Assembly (NCBI GenBank): GCA_963576475.1
Contig: OY754978.1
Span: 7,204,629 to 7,268,628, forward strand
DNA from: Molanna angustata
Taxonomy: Eukaryota; Arthropoda; Insecta; Trichoptera; Molannidae
DNA length: 64,000 nt
Direction of reading: 5' to 3'
How positions within the stretch are numbered: the first letter of the stretch is position 1; each line of letters begins with the position of its first letter. Under the pieces are notes generated by a model. That model was not told the DNA's origin, made no database searches, and saw only the letters and a list, made by a program, of their open reading frames with translations. Position numbers and translations under genes: made by a program. Shown piece by piece: positions 46,111 through 56,773 of this stretch.

Positions 46111-47077
46111 AAGGTAAATTAGAGTCATCATGATGGGTATGCATATTATACATGTAGTGTTTATACTTTAAAATACCTTGTAATGTTTATGTATTAATTG
46201 CACAAATCAAACCATTGAAATAGTGTCTATTAGGAATAGACATTGACAGAGCATGGGTGTGACATTGTGCATAGTGAATACATTATTATTTTGGTGGTTT
46301 AGCGGTGAAGTTAGAACACGAATCTCAGATACAATCAGGTCTGCACAACATTTATCACAATCAGGATTTAGTACGAAAAAAAATGTGTATCCCGATTGTT
46401 TTATCGGTATAATAAGATAGATCTTTACATAGGTGCACGAACACATATCATTATTTTCGTAACGATATCGTTATAGTCGCATACTCGGTTGGTGGTTAAT
46501 AATAATTTATGTATTTTCATCTAAAATTCTGACGAGAATGATTAAATTTAATATTTGATGATGATACTCGTTCTCCTATACCTCACCTTCTCTCCTACTC
46601 CTTTTGATGTGGCCCATTTTGAGGTGACATTCCGTGAATTTCACATCCGACCACATAATTTGTACATATATTGTACCGCCATCTCTTGTATAATCTCGCA
46701 TTCATTGTCAAATCGTCCCAACGGAGTTATATGGCTCCATCTAGCGATTTACTTCTGAACTAGGTTGCAAATACAGTACCTACCTATTTTTTATTTTTTT
46801 TTCCGTACTTACCTATGACATCTATCGAATATATATGGAAATATTTAATTAAAAATTGGAATAGCTGTACATATCATACCTAACGAAATATTAAACTTTA
46901 CGGCGATGGTCGATTTATTGATTGACGGATGTTGATTTATTTGGTTGTTACAAAGGAATTTTGTGATTTAAATTATTATTTTTATTTTACTCACAAAAAC
47001 ACTGTCACGAAACTCATAGTTTACACTTTCTACATGATACCTGTTGAGAAATTTTAAGTAAAATTGCATTACTAGCA
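46111..47077. other. Unassigned interval
   Basis: Frames at 46207-46446 (minus) and 46555-46758 (plus) have no motif. Confidence 0.4.
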
Positions 47078-47168
47078 AGATGAGCATGTATGAGACAGTG
47101 TATCAATGTTGATGAGGCGATGTATGTGTCAAGATAGAAGAATGCGGTGTTCGGTTCTCACTGCCTAC
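47078..47168 (+). pseudogene. RTE LINE 3' fragment
   Basis: AGATGAGCATGTATGAGACA, TGAGGCGATGTATGTGTCAA and GTTCGGTTCTCACTGCCTAC match, in the opposite orientation, 29355-29450 of the 243-codon RTE LINE. Confidence 0.65.
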
Positions 47169-48583
47169 CTTAAATATTGATAATCCTTGAATGCATTTTT
47201 GATGAGTGTATTTTTATTGTATCAAAATTTCAAACAGTATATAAATAACTTGATTTTCCAGTACGTGAGAGCATTTTGAAAATTTGAACAGTTGAAATCA
47301 TAGAGAAGAAATTAACGCATATCTATGGAAAACTATTCAGCTCTAGGTCTATGCACTTTACACATATTATGATGTTTATATGAAGTCGATCGGACTTATA
47401 GTTTGGGCTGTAGAGAGGACACAAAAAGGATAATCCATACGCCATACATACAAACACATCATGACGAAACTCATAGTGTGCACTCTCTACATGATACACG
47501 TCAAGAAAATGATGTAAAAAAATACGCTTAAAAATTTATTGTGAAATCATGACTCTCCACTATTCCATAGTGTGGAGAGTAAAAATGCTATAAAAAGGAT
47601 TTTTTTTGTTATTTATTTAAGGGAATTTATGCTGATTTTTTAAAATTATGCGACGAACATTATACATGAGAAATGTGGAACATACTTAAGGTTTAATTTT
47701 TAGAATCACGCTGTTAAAAATATTTGAGTAATTTGATTTCCAATTGGAGTGTTAAGGTTTATATGCCACAAAATAAAAACAGTGTAATTATGAAGTGGGA
47801 TATTTAGTATGGGCTACCCACACGAATCGCATCGACTAAACAAACCCTCCTCATGTTTTATGTTTTTTTTTTTTAATTCTTGCACGCCATGATCGCGTAT
47901 GAATAAATACGGCCCTTCTCCGCGTTTAATCTTGATATACCCTTTATTGGCAATTTAATTTGGCCATCTGTCCTGTCCAACATAGAAGGGTCATTCGATG
48001 CATTAGGTGCCTACACTTTATTGTATGTGTAAGTTTAATATTATCCCTAGTCTGTGCACAACACGAATCGTCGACATCTCCCCTTGAACGTTAATCAAAT
48101 CACATTTAAAATTTGCGCGGACATTTTAAATTGTAATTTGACATTTGGACACGACCACGCAGAGTGAAGGGATAAAAGAAGAACCAGCGAAATCGTGATG
48201 TAATGAACGCCTCTTGTCTCCATTAAATATTCGGCCTCTGTGGCTAGGTATTGAGGTGTCTGACTCTTAAGCCAAAATACGCGGTTGTACATAATTTCCA
48301 TTTTTATTTTATTTATTTATTTTGTAACTATACATAGTGACATTATAGGTACATAATAACAGAGAGAGCGCCAATTTTTTTTCACTAATACTCCGAGAAC
48401 AAATGCAGGATTCAAGATACCGCTTTACAGAATATGTAAAAACTTTTATGACCAATTTAATGACCATATTGACATTTTTATTGCATCTGAATCTATATTC
48501 AAAATGGAAATTGTAAAAAAGATCACTGATACAACCTCTTAGGACCTGGTTAATGTACTGTTCAGGAAGTGATCTTATGATTG
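47169..48583. other. Unassigned; short palindrome and tRNA-like remnant
   Basis: 47551-47580 forms CTCTCCACTATTCCATAGTGTGGAGAG, a near-perfect palindrome. 48231-48292 (CGGCCTCTGTGGCTAGGTAT then GTCTGACTCTTAAGCC) looks like a tRNA-derived SINE head without a good B box. 48303-48330 is a TTTATTTATTTATTTT tail. Confidence 0.45.
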
Positions 48584-48863
48584 TTATCGATTGGAAACAG
48601 TTTATTTATCACAATTTATCCATTGGAAACACAGTTTATCAAACACAATTTATCGATTGGAAACACAGTTTATTAAACACAATTTATCGATTGGAAACAC
48701 AGTTTATTAAACACAATTTATCGATTGGAAACACAGTTTATTAAACACAATTTATCGATTGGAAACACAGTTTATTAAACACAATTTATCGATTGGAAAC
48801 ACAGTTTATTAAACACAATTTATCGATTGGAAACACAGTTTATTTATCACAATTTATCCATTG
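48584..48863 (+). repeat. 34-bp minisatellite, left block
   Basis: About eight units of a 34-bp repeat built from CACAATTTATCGATTGG and AAACACAGTTTATTAAA. The inner units are nearly identical. The array resumes after the SINE-2 at 49061. Confidence 0.95.
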
Positions 48864-49060
48864 ATAATAATAATAATAATGAACACTTCCTTGCACCCTG
48901 CGCAAGTTGCAATTTTATTGCCGTATGGCAATTTCTTCTAACTAACCAATGTTTCCAGCCCAGAGAAGCAATATTTGCGTGAGAAATAAATTTCTACTCT
49001 GCTGGGAATCGAACCCAGGACGCCCGCACAGAAACCGAACGGCTGTGCCACGGCGGTCGG
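48864..49060 (-). mobile_element. SINE-2, complete copy inside the minisatellite
   Basis: In sense orientation it starts at CCGACCGCCGTGGCACAGCC (A box GTGGCACAGCCG), has B box GGGTTCGATTCCC, body CGCAAATATTGCTTCTCTGG and GAAGAAATTGCCATACGGCA, then TTGCGCAGGGTGCAAGGAAG, and a (TTA)n 3' tail. About 197 bp. Best copy for defining SINE-2. Confidence 0.9.
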
Positions 49061-49410
49061 AAAATATATTTTATTTGTCACAATTTATCTTTTGGAAACA
49101 GTTTATTTATCACAATTTATCCATTGTAAACACAGTTTATTTATCACAATTTATTCATTGTAAACACAGTTTATTTAACACAATTTATCCATTGACAACA
49201 CAGTTTATTTAACACAATTTATCCATTGGAAACACAGTTAATTTATCACAATTTATCCATTGTAAACACAGTTTATTTATCACAATTTATCTATTGTAAA
49301 CACAGTTTATTTAACACAATTTATCCATTGACAACACAGTTTATTTAACACAATTTATCCATTGGAAACACAGTTAATTTATCACAATTTATACATTGGA
49401 AGCAAAGTTT
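49061..49410 (+). repeat. 34-bp minisatellite, right block
   Basis: About ten units, more diverged than the left block: CACAATTTATCCATTG, then GAAACACAG or TAAACACAG, then TTTATTTA. A 118-bp higher-order pattern appears twice (about 49115-49230 and 49233-49350). Confidence 0.93.
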
Positions 49411-49439
49411 TTTTCTTTAAGTAAGTATTTGTGACACAA

Positions 49440-49560
49440 TTTCTTGGCCTGCCCTTTTTTGGCAAACGTTCCTCGTCAACTATCCTTTCCATGTGGCCAA
49501 ACCATTAGGGTTTTTTTCATTCTGGTGACAATTTAACCTTAGTCTTGATAATATCTCCTT
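49440..49560 (-). pseudogene. RTE LINE fragment, decayed
   Basis: CGTTCCTCGTCAACTATCC and CATGTGGCCAAACCATTAGG correspond to 29565-29610 (MNEERLTKKI and WFGHMGR). Followed by a 50-bp retroposon-3-like piece (CACACACCAGTCTCGTCTTA at 49580). Confidence 0.55.
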
Positions 49561-50558
49561 ATTTTATGGGTGTATCCCCACACACCAGTCTCGTCTTACA
49601 CGAAAAAGAAAAATCATGAGTCTTTGAAGATGTCCTTGTGTAGATTTATAAAATAAAACATATTAATAAACTAGTGTTCTATATTTGCTTCAGAATGGCT
49701 CCTGGATAATTCATGCCTTTTACTATATTATTCTTTGTAATATTTACAAATAGTAATTTTACCTTATTACAATAAATATATTGAGGCTATAGAAGAATAT
49801 AAGAACCTCTGCTTCCTGTTTCAAATGCTTTGATTGTTATATTAACGTCCCAAACAGAACGTCTTTCGGGAATAGCATCAGCGAAAATGCTAGGTTTGAT
49901 TTCCGAAGTTTGTTCTTAGAATTCCTGTTCTGGACATTATCTGCACTGTCTTAAATAATATCACAGCTGTTGTATACTGTGTTCGTTTATTGATGTTCAA
50001 ATATAACTACTTTCGAGTACCTACTAAATATTATTTATAATTCTCTTTATTTTCTAGCACAATGAAAAGCATTATTGTCCGCTAACAATTTATACTAGTC
50101 AACCACAATAGTAGTTAAAACCAGATTATACGTAGGTATCATATATTACATAAACAAATAAATAAATATACCATCATTGATATACGATTGGTTTTTACTT
50201 TGGTATCATTTTATTATTTATAAATGAAATAAAACACAACTTTATGTTCAATTGAATAAAAATTCCTCTACGTGTTACGAGAAACAAAGTTCCCTTCCTC
50301 AGGAGGATACAAAGTATACTCAAATTATTATTCAATTGAATAAAAGCTATAATTGTAGTGGTGTACACAAAATTGTGTTTTAATTTATTTAATTAATTAG
50401 ATAAATATAGTTTCCAACAAATATTATGAGACTCACTTATCGTGGAATGGGGTAGTTTGCACATCATAATATTATGTACAACCAATCAAAAACCCAAGTT
50501 TGCTTATGCCGAAAAATATATAAGAAAGAAAAGAAAAGAGAAGAAATAATTATAATTA
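49561..50558. other. Unassigned; inverted segment around 50225-50390
   Basis: AAATAAAACACAA (about 50227) pairs with TTGTGTTTTAATTT (about 50373), and TTCAATTGAATAAAA occurs on both sides (50250 and 50330). The centre has GAGAAACAAAGTTCCCTTCC and TCAGGAGG. The type of element is unclear. Confidence 0.4.
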
Positions 50559-51399
50559 GTGGGTGTTGGTAGAGCATGGACAGAGACCCTGGGGACGATC
50601 CTTTTCTCGGCCTGTGACCAAATAAAAAATAACTGGTCTTTGGCAGGTGACAGACGAGTCAGTAAGATTTTTACCGGGGAGGTAACAGTAAACATGACCT
50701 TCAAGAACAAAGATCCCAAATACCTACATGTTTTTTCGGACGTTCATTGTTCGTTCTTTCTTTGTGTCCAAATATCCAAAAGGAATATTGACACAATTTA
50801 TAATGAACAATGGATACCGTAATGATAGTTGTGTTTTCCCGTTGGATATTAAGGAAGTAATTTAATAAGTGTTTACCGTCAACTCCACCACTTCACTTCT
50901 GTGCATAAAAGGAGAGGAGATCTCTCTGGATAATGTGGATGGAGCAAATATTATTACAATATAACAGCCGGTGACCAACCTAACCTAACCTAACCTAACC
51001 TCCTACATACATACATTGTACACAGGATAGGCACCAACTACCAACCTTGTTATACATGTACATATACTTTACTATCACTTATGTTGTCAAATTTTTCTAA
51101 GCAATCCGCCACGTGAGTCAATTTGTCAGCTGGTTTATAGTGTCGTGCTTGAAACTGCCTGTCGGCAAATAATTGTTAAGTACACTGAAAAAATATTACA
51201 ACCGAACTGGCTACCTGCGTTTTAGCCAAACCTTTGTTATTAGTAATTATTTATGGCTATGTCCACAACACATTTTGTCGCACAGAACCAAATGTTTTGT
51301 AGCCACTATAGTTCGTTTAATTTCAGCATGATATTTCGTTACTGTAACAATTTTTTTTTCAGTGTATTGTCTGATTACAGTAAAAAATAAATTTGATTC
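50559..51399. other. Unassigned; 87-codon frame and telomeric-type units
   Basis: A plus-strand frame (50559-50822) starting MGVGRAWTETLGTILFSACD is not recognisable and lacks supporting context. The rest is spacer apart from the CCTAA units at 50979-51001. Confidence 0.4.
50979..51001 (-). repeat. Interstitial (TTAGG)n telomeric-type repeat
   Basis: Four and a half CCTAA units (TTAGG on the minus strand), the ancestral insect telomere motif, with no degenerate extension. Too short to indicate a real telomere. Confidence 0.85.
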
Positions 51400-51759
51400 G
51401 ATAGGTCGAACAAACTTGAACGCCTTCGAAACGTTTGCATCCGTTTTATCTTTGGACTAAAAAAAATTATCACATTTCACATTACTTACCGTAATCTTTA
51501 TTGGGACAAGATAAGACAACGACGTAATATACATATCCTGTCATTGTTATACAATGTCCTTTCTAATCCAAAATTTCGTCAGTGTCTCAAAGATAAATTC
51601 ACTTATCTTTCAAGCCACGGGCGTCCACTCCAATCTGATGAACGTACTTTACTATCTATTCTAATTCATAGTAGTGAATTTTTTAACTATGCATTTGAAG
51701 TACAATCAGCAAGGCAATGGAATAGTCTAAGTCCTGATATTACGTCGTCTATCTCATAA
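51400..51759 (+). pseudogene. CR1/Jockey-type LINE C-terminus, open frame
   Basis: Continuous 120-codon frame: DRSNKLERLRNVCIRFIFGL, ITYRNLYWDKIRQRRNIHIL, LLYNVLSNPKF, and QSARQWNSLSPDI before the stop. These match the post-polymerase region ('N-LERLQ----RFI-G', 'L-WL----R', 'S---WNSLP--I') of CR1/Jockey-type ORF2. A T-rich 3' UTR to about 51990 includes the GGATGAAATTGTCGTTTGGC and AATAAGCCCGCC tail block. Unlike most relics here it has no stop. Confidence 0.8.
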
Positions 51760-51990
51760 AACATATTCATAAAAGGCTAAAAAATATCTATTTGATAATA
51801 TCTGTCTATTTTTTTTTAAATTTTCTTTTGTCATCTTTATAATCTTTATTTATTTTTACTTCTGTCATGTCATTGCCTTCTTGCCATAGTACATATTGTA
51901 TCGTATATTTACTCTGGTTCTGGTTTGGATGAAATTGTCGTTTGGCAATAAGCCCGCCAACTTCCAAATCATATGCACAAGTAGTTACAA

Positions 51991-53584
51991 ATAAATAACC
52001 TATCAAATCAATGTGCATATAATTGATGGAATTATATTTAATTGCAAATAAAAGACGAAATTGTAAATTGTATCGGCCTTTGTAACAAATTCTACTTTTC
52101 CTTCCCTCTAGCATCGAACGCAACACATTTAATTTATCGTAAATATACAAATATTTTCTTTTTAGTTCATTTCCAATAGTTTTTCGTGGTCGTTCACCAC
52201 GGTTTGAGAACGTCTGTTTTGTAGATGGCCGAGGGTAGATAATATCTTTGGTTATAGCGTGACGGGCAAAGTACACCAGATACCGTCTCTTTATGCCCAT
52301 ATTTGCGATTTTGATTTAATTTAGATAAAATTATATCTATAAGCCCCCCCCCCCTGTTAGGGGCCCCTGTGAAAATCATTCGAAACTTGTTAAATGCGTC
52401 CAATACCTACATAATATATAATACCATGTAACAATAAAAGGACAATTTAAAAAGGATTTCAAATAAATTATCTTACCCTAAAAAATCATTTTAATTATTT
52501 TTATTTCGGTACGATTGATCAGTTGTATAAGGTTTATGCTTGAATATGATTTAGTAATAAATTAAATTTAAATTTATTTATAAAAAGTAGGTATACTTTA
52601 ATCGGTATCATTTTTTATTCATTTATTAAAATACGGGTTTTGTTTATTAATTTATAGATTACAACCGTTTTTTTTTTCATTTTGAATAAAACCAAACATA
52701 GATTATGTTTATTTTTATTTAAACGTTTCTCCTAGTGGCTGGATTTTTAATTGGTATTTAAAATGAATTTTTATTTTTAAAGTAAAAGACCATCTATTTA
52801 AAAAAAAAACAAGTATAAAATAAATAAAATGATTAAAGAAATAAAAGGTTTAATAGCAAGGGGACCAGGAAAAGACTCGGAAAGAACTTTGCAAAAATCG
52901 TTCAGAATTTTAAATTGCAATTGAAAAATATGAAATCAACGTTTTGTTAAAATCAAACCAGACCATTAATTTTTCAAATTTTTATTATTCGTTTCCTAAT
53001 ATGACGATCGCTTCGCCTTGTAAAGAGGACCTTTACAACTTATGAAATTAAAATTACAAAAAAAAAATAATCTATGTTGTTTGATTATTATCTACTGATT
53101 AAGTTTAAGAGGTAGCAACGTCAAAAAACAATTAATTTTTGAATGGCTGTTTTTTTTTATATTTCCTTCCTTATTGAATTTAGAAAAGAAAAGGGCAAGT
53201 CTGGCATCGGGGAGTGATTGCGTTTGCCAGTGCGCATCCCATTTCAAAAGGTGAAAATTTCAGATTTTAGTATCATTTGTATCTTTATAAGTGCTCTTAA
53301 ACCACGTATCTGACTAATACAATGAAAATCGGTAATTTGTTAACATTATTCTACTTGTTCTTTTTTTACATATTTCAGTAACAGTAAGTACATATTTCAC
53401 AAGCGAACGGGGTACAGTTTAGGTACAAATAACATGCAAATATTAATTAGGTATATTGAAATAATGTAAATATCTACAATTTTCAACTACTGATAAATGC
53501 AACCACTCCCAGCTGACAGACTTAACTTTTTCATACGTATATTCAATAAGAACGAAAATATCAAAAAAACAGACATTAAAAATA
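51991..53584. other. Unassigned AT-rich interval
   Basis: A C13 run at 52345-52357 (approximate) and poly-T tracts. The minus-strand 164-codon frame (51806-52300) runs through LINE 3' UTR and has no motif. Confidence 0.4.
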
Positions 53585-53792
53585 ATTCATCGAAAACGTT
53601 GCTGTCTCTCGGACTAGGTATACATATATAGTTATGGTTAGTTTATTAAAAAAACAATTCATCGAAAACGTTGCTGTCTCTCGGACTAGGTATATATAGT
53701 TATGGTTAGTTTATTAAAAAAACAATTCATAGAAAACGATGCTATCTCTCGGACTAGGTATATATAGTTATAGTTAGTTTATTAAAAAAACT
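53583..53792. repeat. Three tandem units of ~70 bp
   Basis: Units start at 53585, 53657 and 53725 (periods 72 and 68). Each has ATTCATCGAAAACGTTGCTG, TCTCTCGGACTAGGTATA and TATAGTTATGGTTAGTTTAT. The first two are nearly identical. No frame. Confidence 0.92.
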
Positions 53793-54849
53793 CATGAATT
53801 TCGCGCTTATATTCGGTTTACAATAATAAATCTAAGGAAAAAATATAATAATAGAACGAAATCAATATATTTCATCTTAACAAAATCCCTTTTTTCCTTT
53901 GCCCTTCCAGATATGTCCAATAAATTTATTTTCATTTAGCGAAATTAGTCTTGGATATTATACTTAGCATCTGCCAGAACCCCATCATTTTGAAGTATGA
54001 TCCATATTTTTTCTTTCCATCTTTCAGTCGATTTCTTTGCGTACTTTTATGCTCATCCCCTCTATTGTTCGACTGATGCTTTTGATCCGAAGAATTCGAA
54101 ATGCCATTCTTTTTTTTTCGTCAGAATATCAACGATAAAATATATATCTTCAGATTGGCACGCCCATCTTAAATCACGTCCCGGTTATAATAATAAGAAG
54201 GAGGAATCACTCAAAGAGGAGGAACCCTGGGACCATCTGGCTTCCATTACCATCGTTTCGCGCCATTAAATTCGTCATTAAATTGTTGTAAAAATGGCGA
54301 GTGTTCTGTGACGGATATCCTGGTTTCCATAGATCCACAATATAATATTCTGTTTCTCCGGTTGTCTTGTGTATATGGCAATACTCACCCTTCTTGCAAA
54401 TAGTTACTTTGATCCTAAATTGTCTTTGTCGAAATATTTCTTATTTTTTGCCATATCAAACGTATACCTACCTATGAAACTTCTTTTAAGTAGATCGCTA
54501 ATGAAAGCTAAGGAAATTCGAAATTTGTTATTTTTATTTTCAAATCGGTAAAAAAGCACTTTTCCCTTTTATAAAATGCTATTAAAGAATAATCAAGTTT
54601 TCATCCAACACTAATTATTTATACAACACTCCATTGAATAGAATCCATCGATTGGGCAATGACTTTGGTTATCTGATTGACCCTTTCTTCAATTCTTTTA
54701 ATGAATATAAATTTACTTTATTAAAACATTTTCAAAAACATACCCCCAAATGATTGTGTAGTCAGTTGTTTTCATTTTTATATATATTTTTACATTTTTA
54801 TATATTTTTTTTACATTTTTATATATTTTATATATTTTTTGTACATTTG
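53793..54849. other. Unassigned interval
   Basis: The 90-codon frame at 53997-54269 has no recognisable domain. AT-rich otherwise. Confidence 0.4.
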
Positions 54850-55225
54850 ATTTTTATTTTATTTGATTCAATAATGTAATATATAGTCACATCTGGCAGC
54901 ATTCTCTGATTCAGTGTGGCTAAGTATGTAGGTAGTTCACACCATTCATTTTTATTCATTCAGTCAGTAATATTCTTATGTTCATGCTATGTAGTATTTT
55001 TTATTTGAGTTTTTTTTACTTATTTATTCTTTGGTTTTTAATGTACATATGTACTTTGTTGTTTAATTTACCTTTCTTATATGTTTTTATTTTTCTTTAT
55101 ATATCCTCTGCTACCGTTTTTATGTCTAGATGTTTATAAATTGTTTTCTTTTGTTTATGCTGTGTCATGTAATATTTAATTTTGTAAAGGGCTTTGTGCC
55201 GTGAATCAATAAATAAATAATAAAA
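54850..55225 (+). mobile_element. LINE 3' UTR and tail
   Basis: T-rich sequence ending GTAAAGGGCTTTGTGCCGTG then AATCAATAAATAAATAAT. 'GGGCTTTGTGCC-TGAATAAATAAATAAA' is a common insect LINE 3' end. No coding region is left. Confidence 0.5.
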
Positions 55226-55264
55226 TATTCAAATAAAAAATAATTTAACAAACTCATTTTTAGA

Positions 55265-55340
55265 TGGGTCGATGGCAGAGTGGTTAGCGCGCTGGGCTAG
55301 TAATCCAGTGATCGCGAGTTCGAATCCTGCCTCGACCGAT
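55265..55340 (+). tRNA. tRNA-Thr(AGT)-like, probably pseudogene or SINE head
   Basis: Anticodon arm CTGGG-CTAGTAA-TCCAG gives anticodon AGT. The T arm GCGAG-TTCGAAT-CCTGC has an A-C mismatch. GGTCGA pairs with TCGACC in the acceptor stem but only six pairs form cleanly, and the D stem is poor. No T-run terminator follows within 20 bp. This fits a decayed tRNA or a tRNA-derived SINE start better than an active gene. Confidence 0.45.
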
Positions 55341-55439
55341 TTCATTCACCTATAGCACAAACATTTATTTGCTTATTTTAGCGAACGTAGGAAGTTGTAT
55401 ATGTACTTGTTTAACAAATACATATTCATTTTTTGATTA

Positions 55440-55537
55440 AAAAAAAATGCTGAAAATTTTCCATGCAAAATTTTAATACATTATTGAGTGACTTGTTAGT
55501 GAGGAGTTTGGCGTTGGCGACAACCCACTCGTTTACC
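55440..55537 (+). repeat. Family C right-end fragment
   Basis: TGCTGAAAATTTTCCATGCA, CTTGTTAGTGAGGAGTTTGG and GACAACCCACTCGTTTA match the end of 17674-18115. Confidence 0.75.
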
Positions 55538-55540
55538 TTA

Positions 55541-56168
55541 GCAACCATTTTTTAAGCATCAAGATTCGAAGTTCGGTCAGCTCGAAAATGATTCAATCTT
55601 TTTCATTTAAAAAAATATTTTATTTCTTACATATTCGATTTCCTACCATGTTTTTGCCCTGCAGTTGTAACACATTTAAGCTGCATCACTGGATAATAAA
55701 ATGCGCGTGAAAAAAGGAACACTGTGTATGTGTGTGTGTATTTCCGTTTTTGTCGAGTTTCGCGACCGTATTCACTCTACCAGGAGTGCAGAAAAGCCCA
55801 GGGGCTGGAAGTTACTATAACTGAACACAAATTGCATTCCCCGTTTCTTCGATCATGTTCCCCCAAAAACACGATTCACCTCCCTAGTTTACTGCCCTCC
55901 TACATGGTGCAGATTGAAGCACCATTTAGATATATGTGTCTGTCGGTGCATAAGATTATGTAATAAAGTACATTATATAAAATACACCGCCAGCGCATAA
56001 TGGTAAGAAATATATTCAAAATTATTTTAGGCATATCTTGTTTCTCCGGAATGGTTGATTGGAAGAAATTGCCATTTTGATAAAAAACTAAATAAATATT
56101 AATAAAAAGTGGAAACTTTCGGAAAAACGGTGTTACTAAATATAATCCAAATAAATCATATTGTAGTC
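55541..56168. other. Unassigned interval
   Basis: Frames at 55724-55963 (plus) and 55900-56217 (minus) have no motif. 56045-56090 carries the GGAAGAAATTGCCATTTTG remnant of the LINE/SINE-2 tail block. Confidence 0.45.
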
Positions 56169-56425
56169 TTCTTCTTCTTCTTCTTTCATTAGGCCCAGGG
56201 CCTGTTTTATGTTGCATTTTCAGCCTCCTGTGATGTGGCCTGCCAACTATCTCGCCATCTTTTTGGTGGGCGTCCTCGTTGTCTAGACCCCTCCGGTACG
56301 TTGTCTCGGGCTATCTTTGGGATCCTATCTTCGGACATGCGGCTGACGTATTCATTCCAGTACCTTCTTCGTGGGCGCCCCCATCTTACGATGTCCTCAG
56401 CTTCGCATATTATAGTCAGTTCGTA
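56169..56425 (-). mobile_element. RTE LINE 3' end, open C-terminus
   Basis: The minus-strand frame ends with EAEDIVRWGRPRRRYWNEYV, SRMSEDRIPKIARDNVPEGS and GRPPKRWRDSWQATSQEAEN, stop at 56207. The 3' tail is (GAA)n, seen as CTTCTTCTTCTTCTTC at 56169-56184. 5' truncation falls at the same protein position as in 4623-4849. Confidence 0.82.
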
Positions 56426-56451
56426 AATTGTTATTAAATATTTTTTGATTT

Positions 56452-56773
56452 CTTCTTCTTCTTTAGCCTTCCTCACTCCACTGCTGGATGTAGGCCTCTT
56501 CCATTCTTTTCCATTCGTCTCTGTCTCTCCCCCTTCGCATCCAGGTCCTTCCAGCTTGCTGAACTATGTCATTGGACCACCTTTTGGAGGGTCGTCCGAC
56601 ACTTCTATTTTTGGTCCAGGGCCTCCACTGTAAGATTCTGGGTGCCCACCTAGTATCCCCCTGTGGAGCCATATTCCCAGCATAATATCTGTGACTCTTG
56701 TTCGGCGACTGATTTCTTTTTTTCTTAATTTATCTCGAAGGCTCACGCCGAGCATCTATCTCTCCATGGCCCG
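56452..56773 (-). mobile_element. Second RTE LINE 3' end, adjacent
   Basis: Minus strand: QRAMER, a stop, then MLGVSLRDKLRKKEISRRTR and VTDIMLG. After a frameshift comes GDTRWAPRILQWRPWTKNRS, VGRPSKRWSNDIVQQAGRTW and DRDEWKRMEEAYIQQWSEEG, stop. Tail CTTCTTCTTCTTT at 56452-56464. 'QRAMERxMLGVSLRDxxR' and 'EAYIQQW' are hallmark RTE C-terminal strings. One stop and one frameshift: inactive. Confidence 0.88.

Noticed and set aside
48584..49410. CRISPR-like array
   Set aside because: Adjacent 34-bp units with no unique spacers, so a minisatellite; the only unique insert is a SINE.
51806..52300. 164-codon minus-strand frame
   Set aside because: It runs antisense through a LINE 3' UTR and AT-rich DNA, with no recognisable domain.
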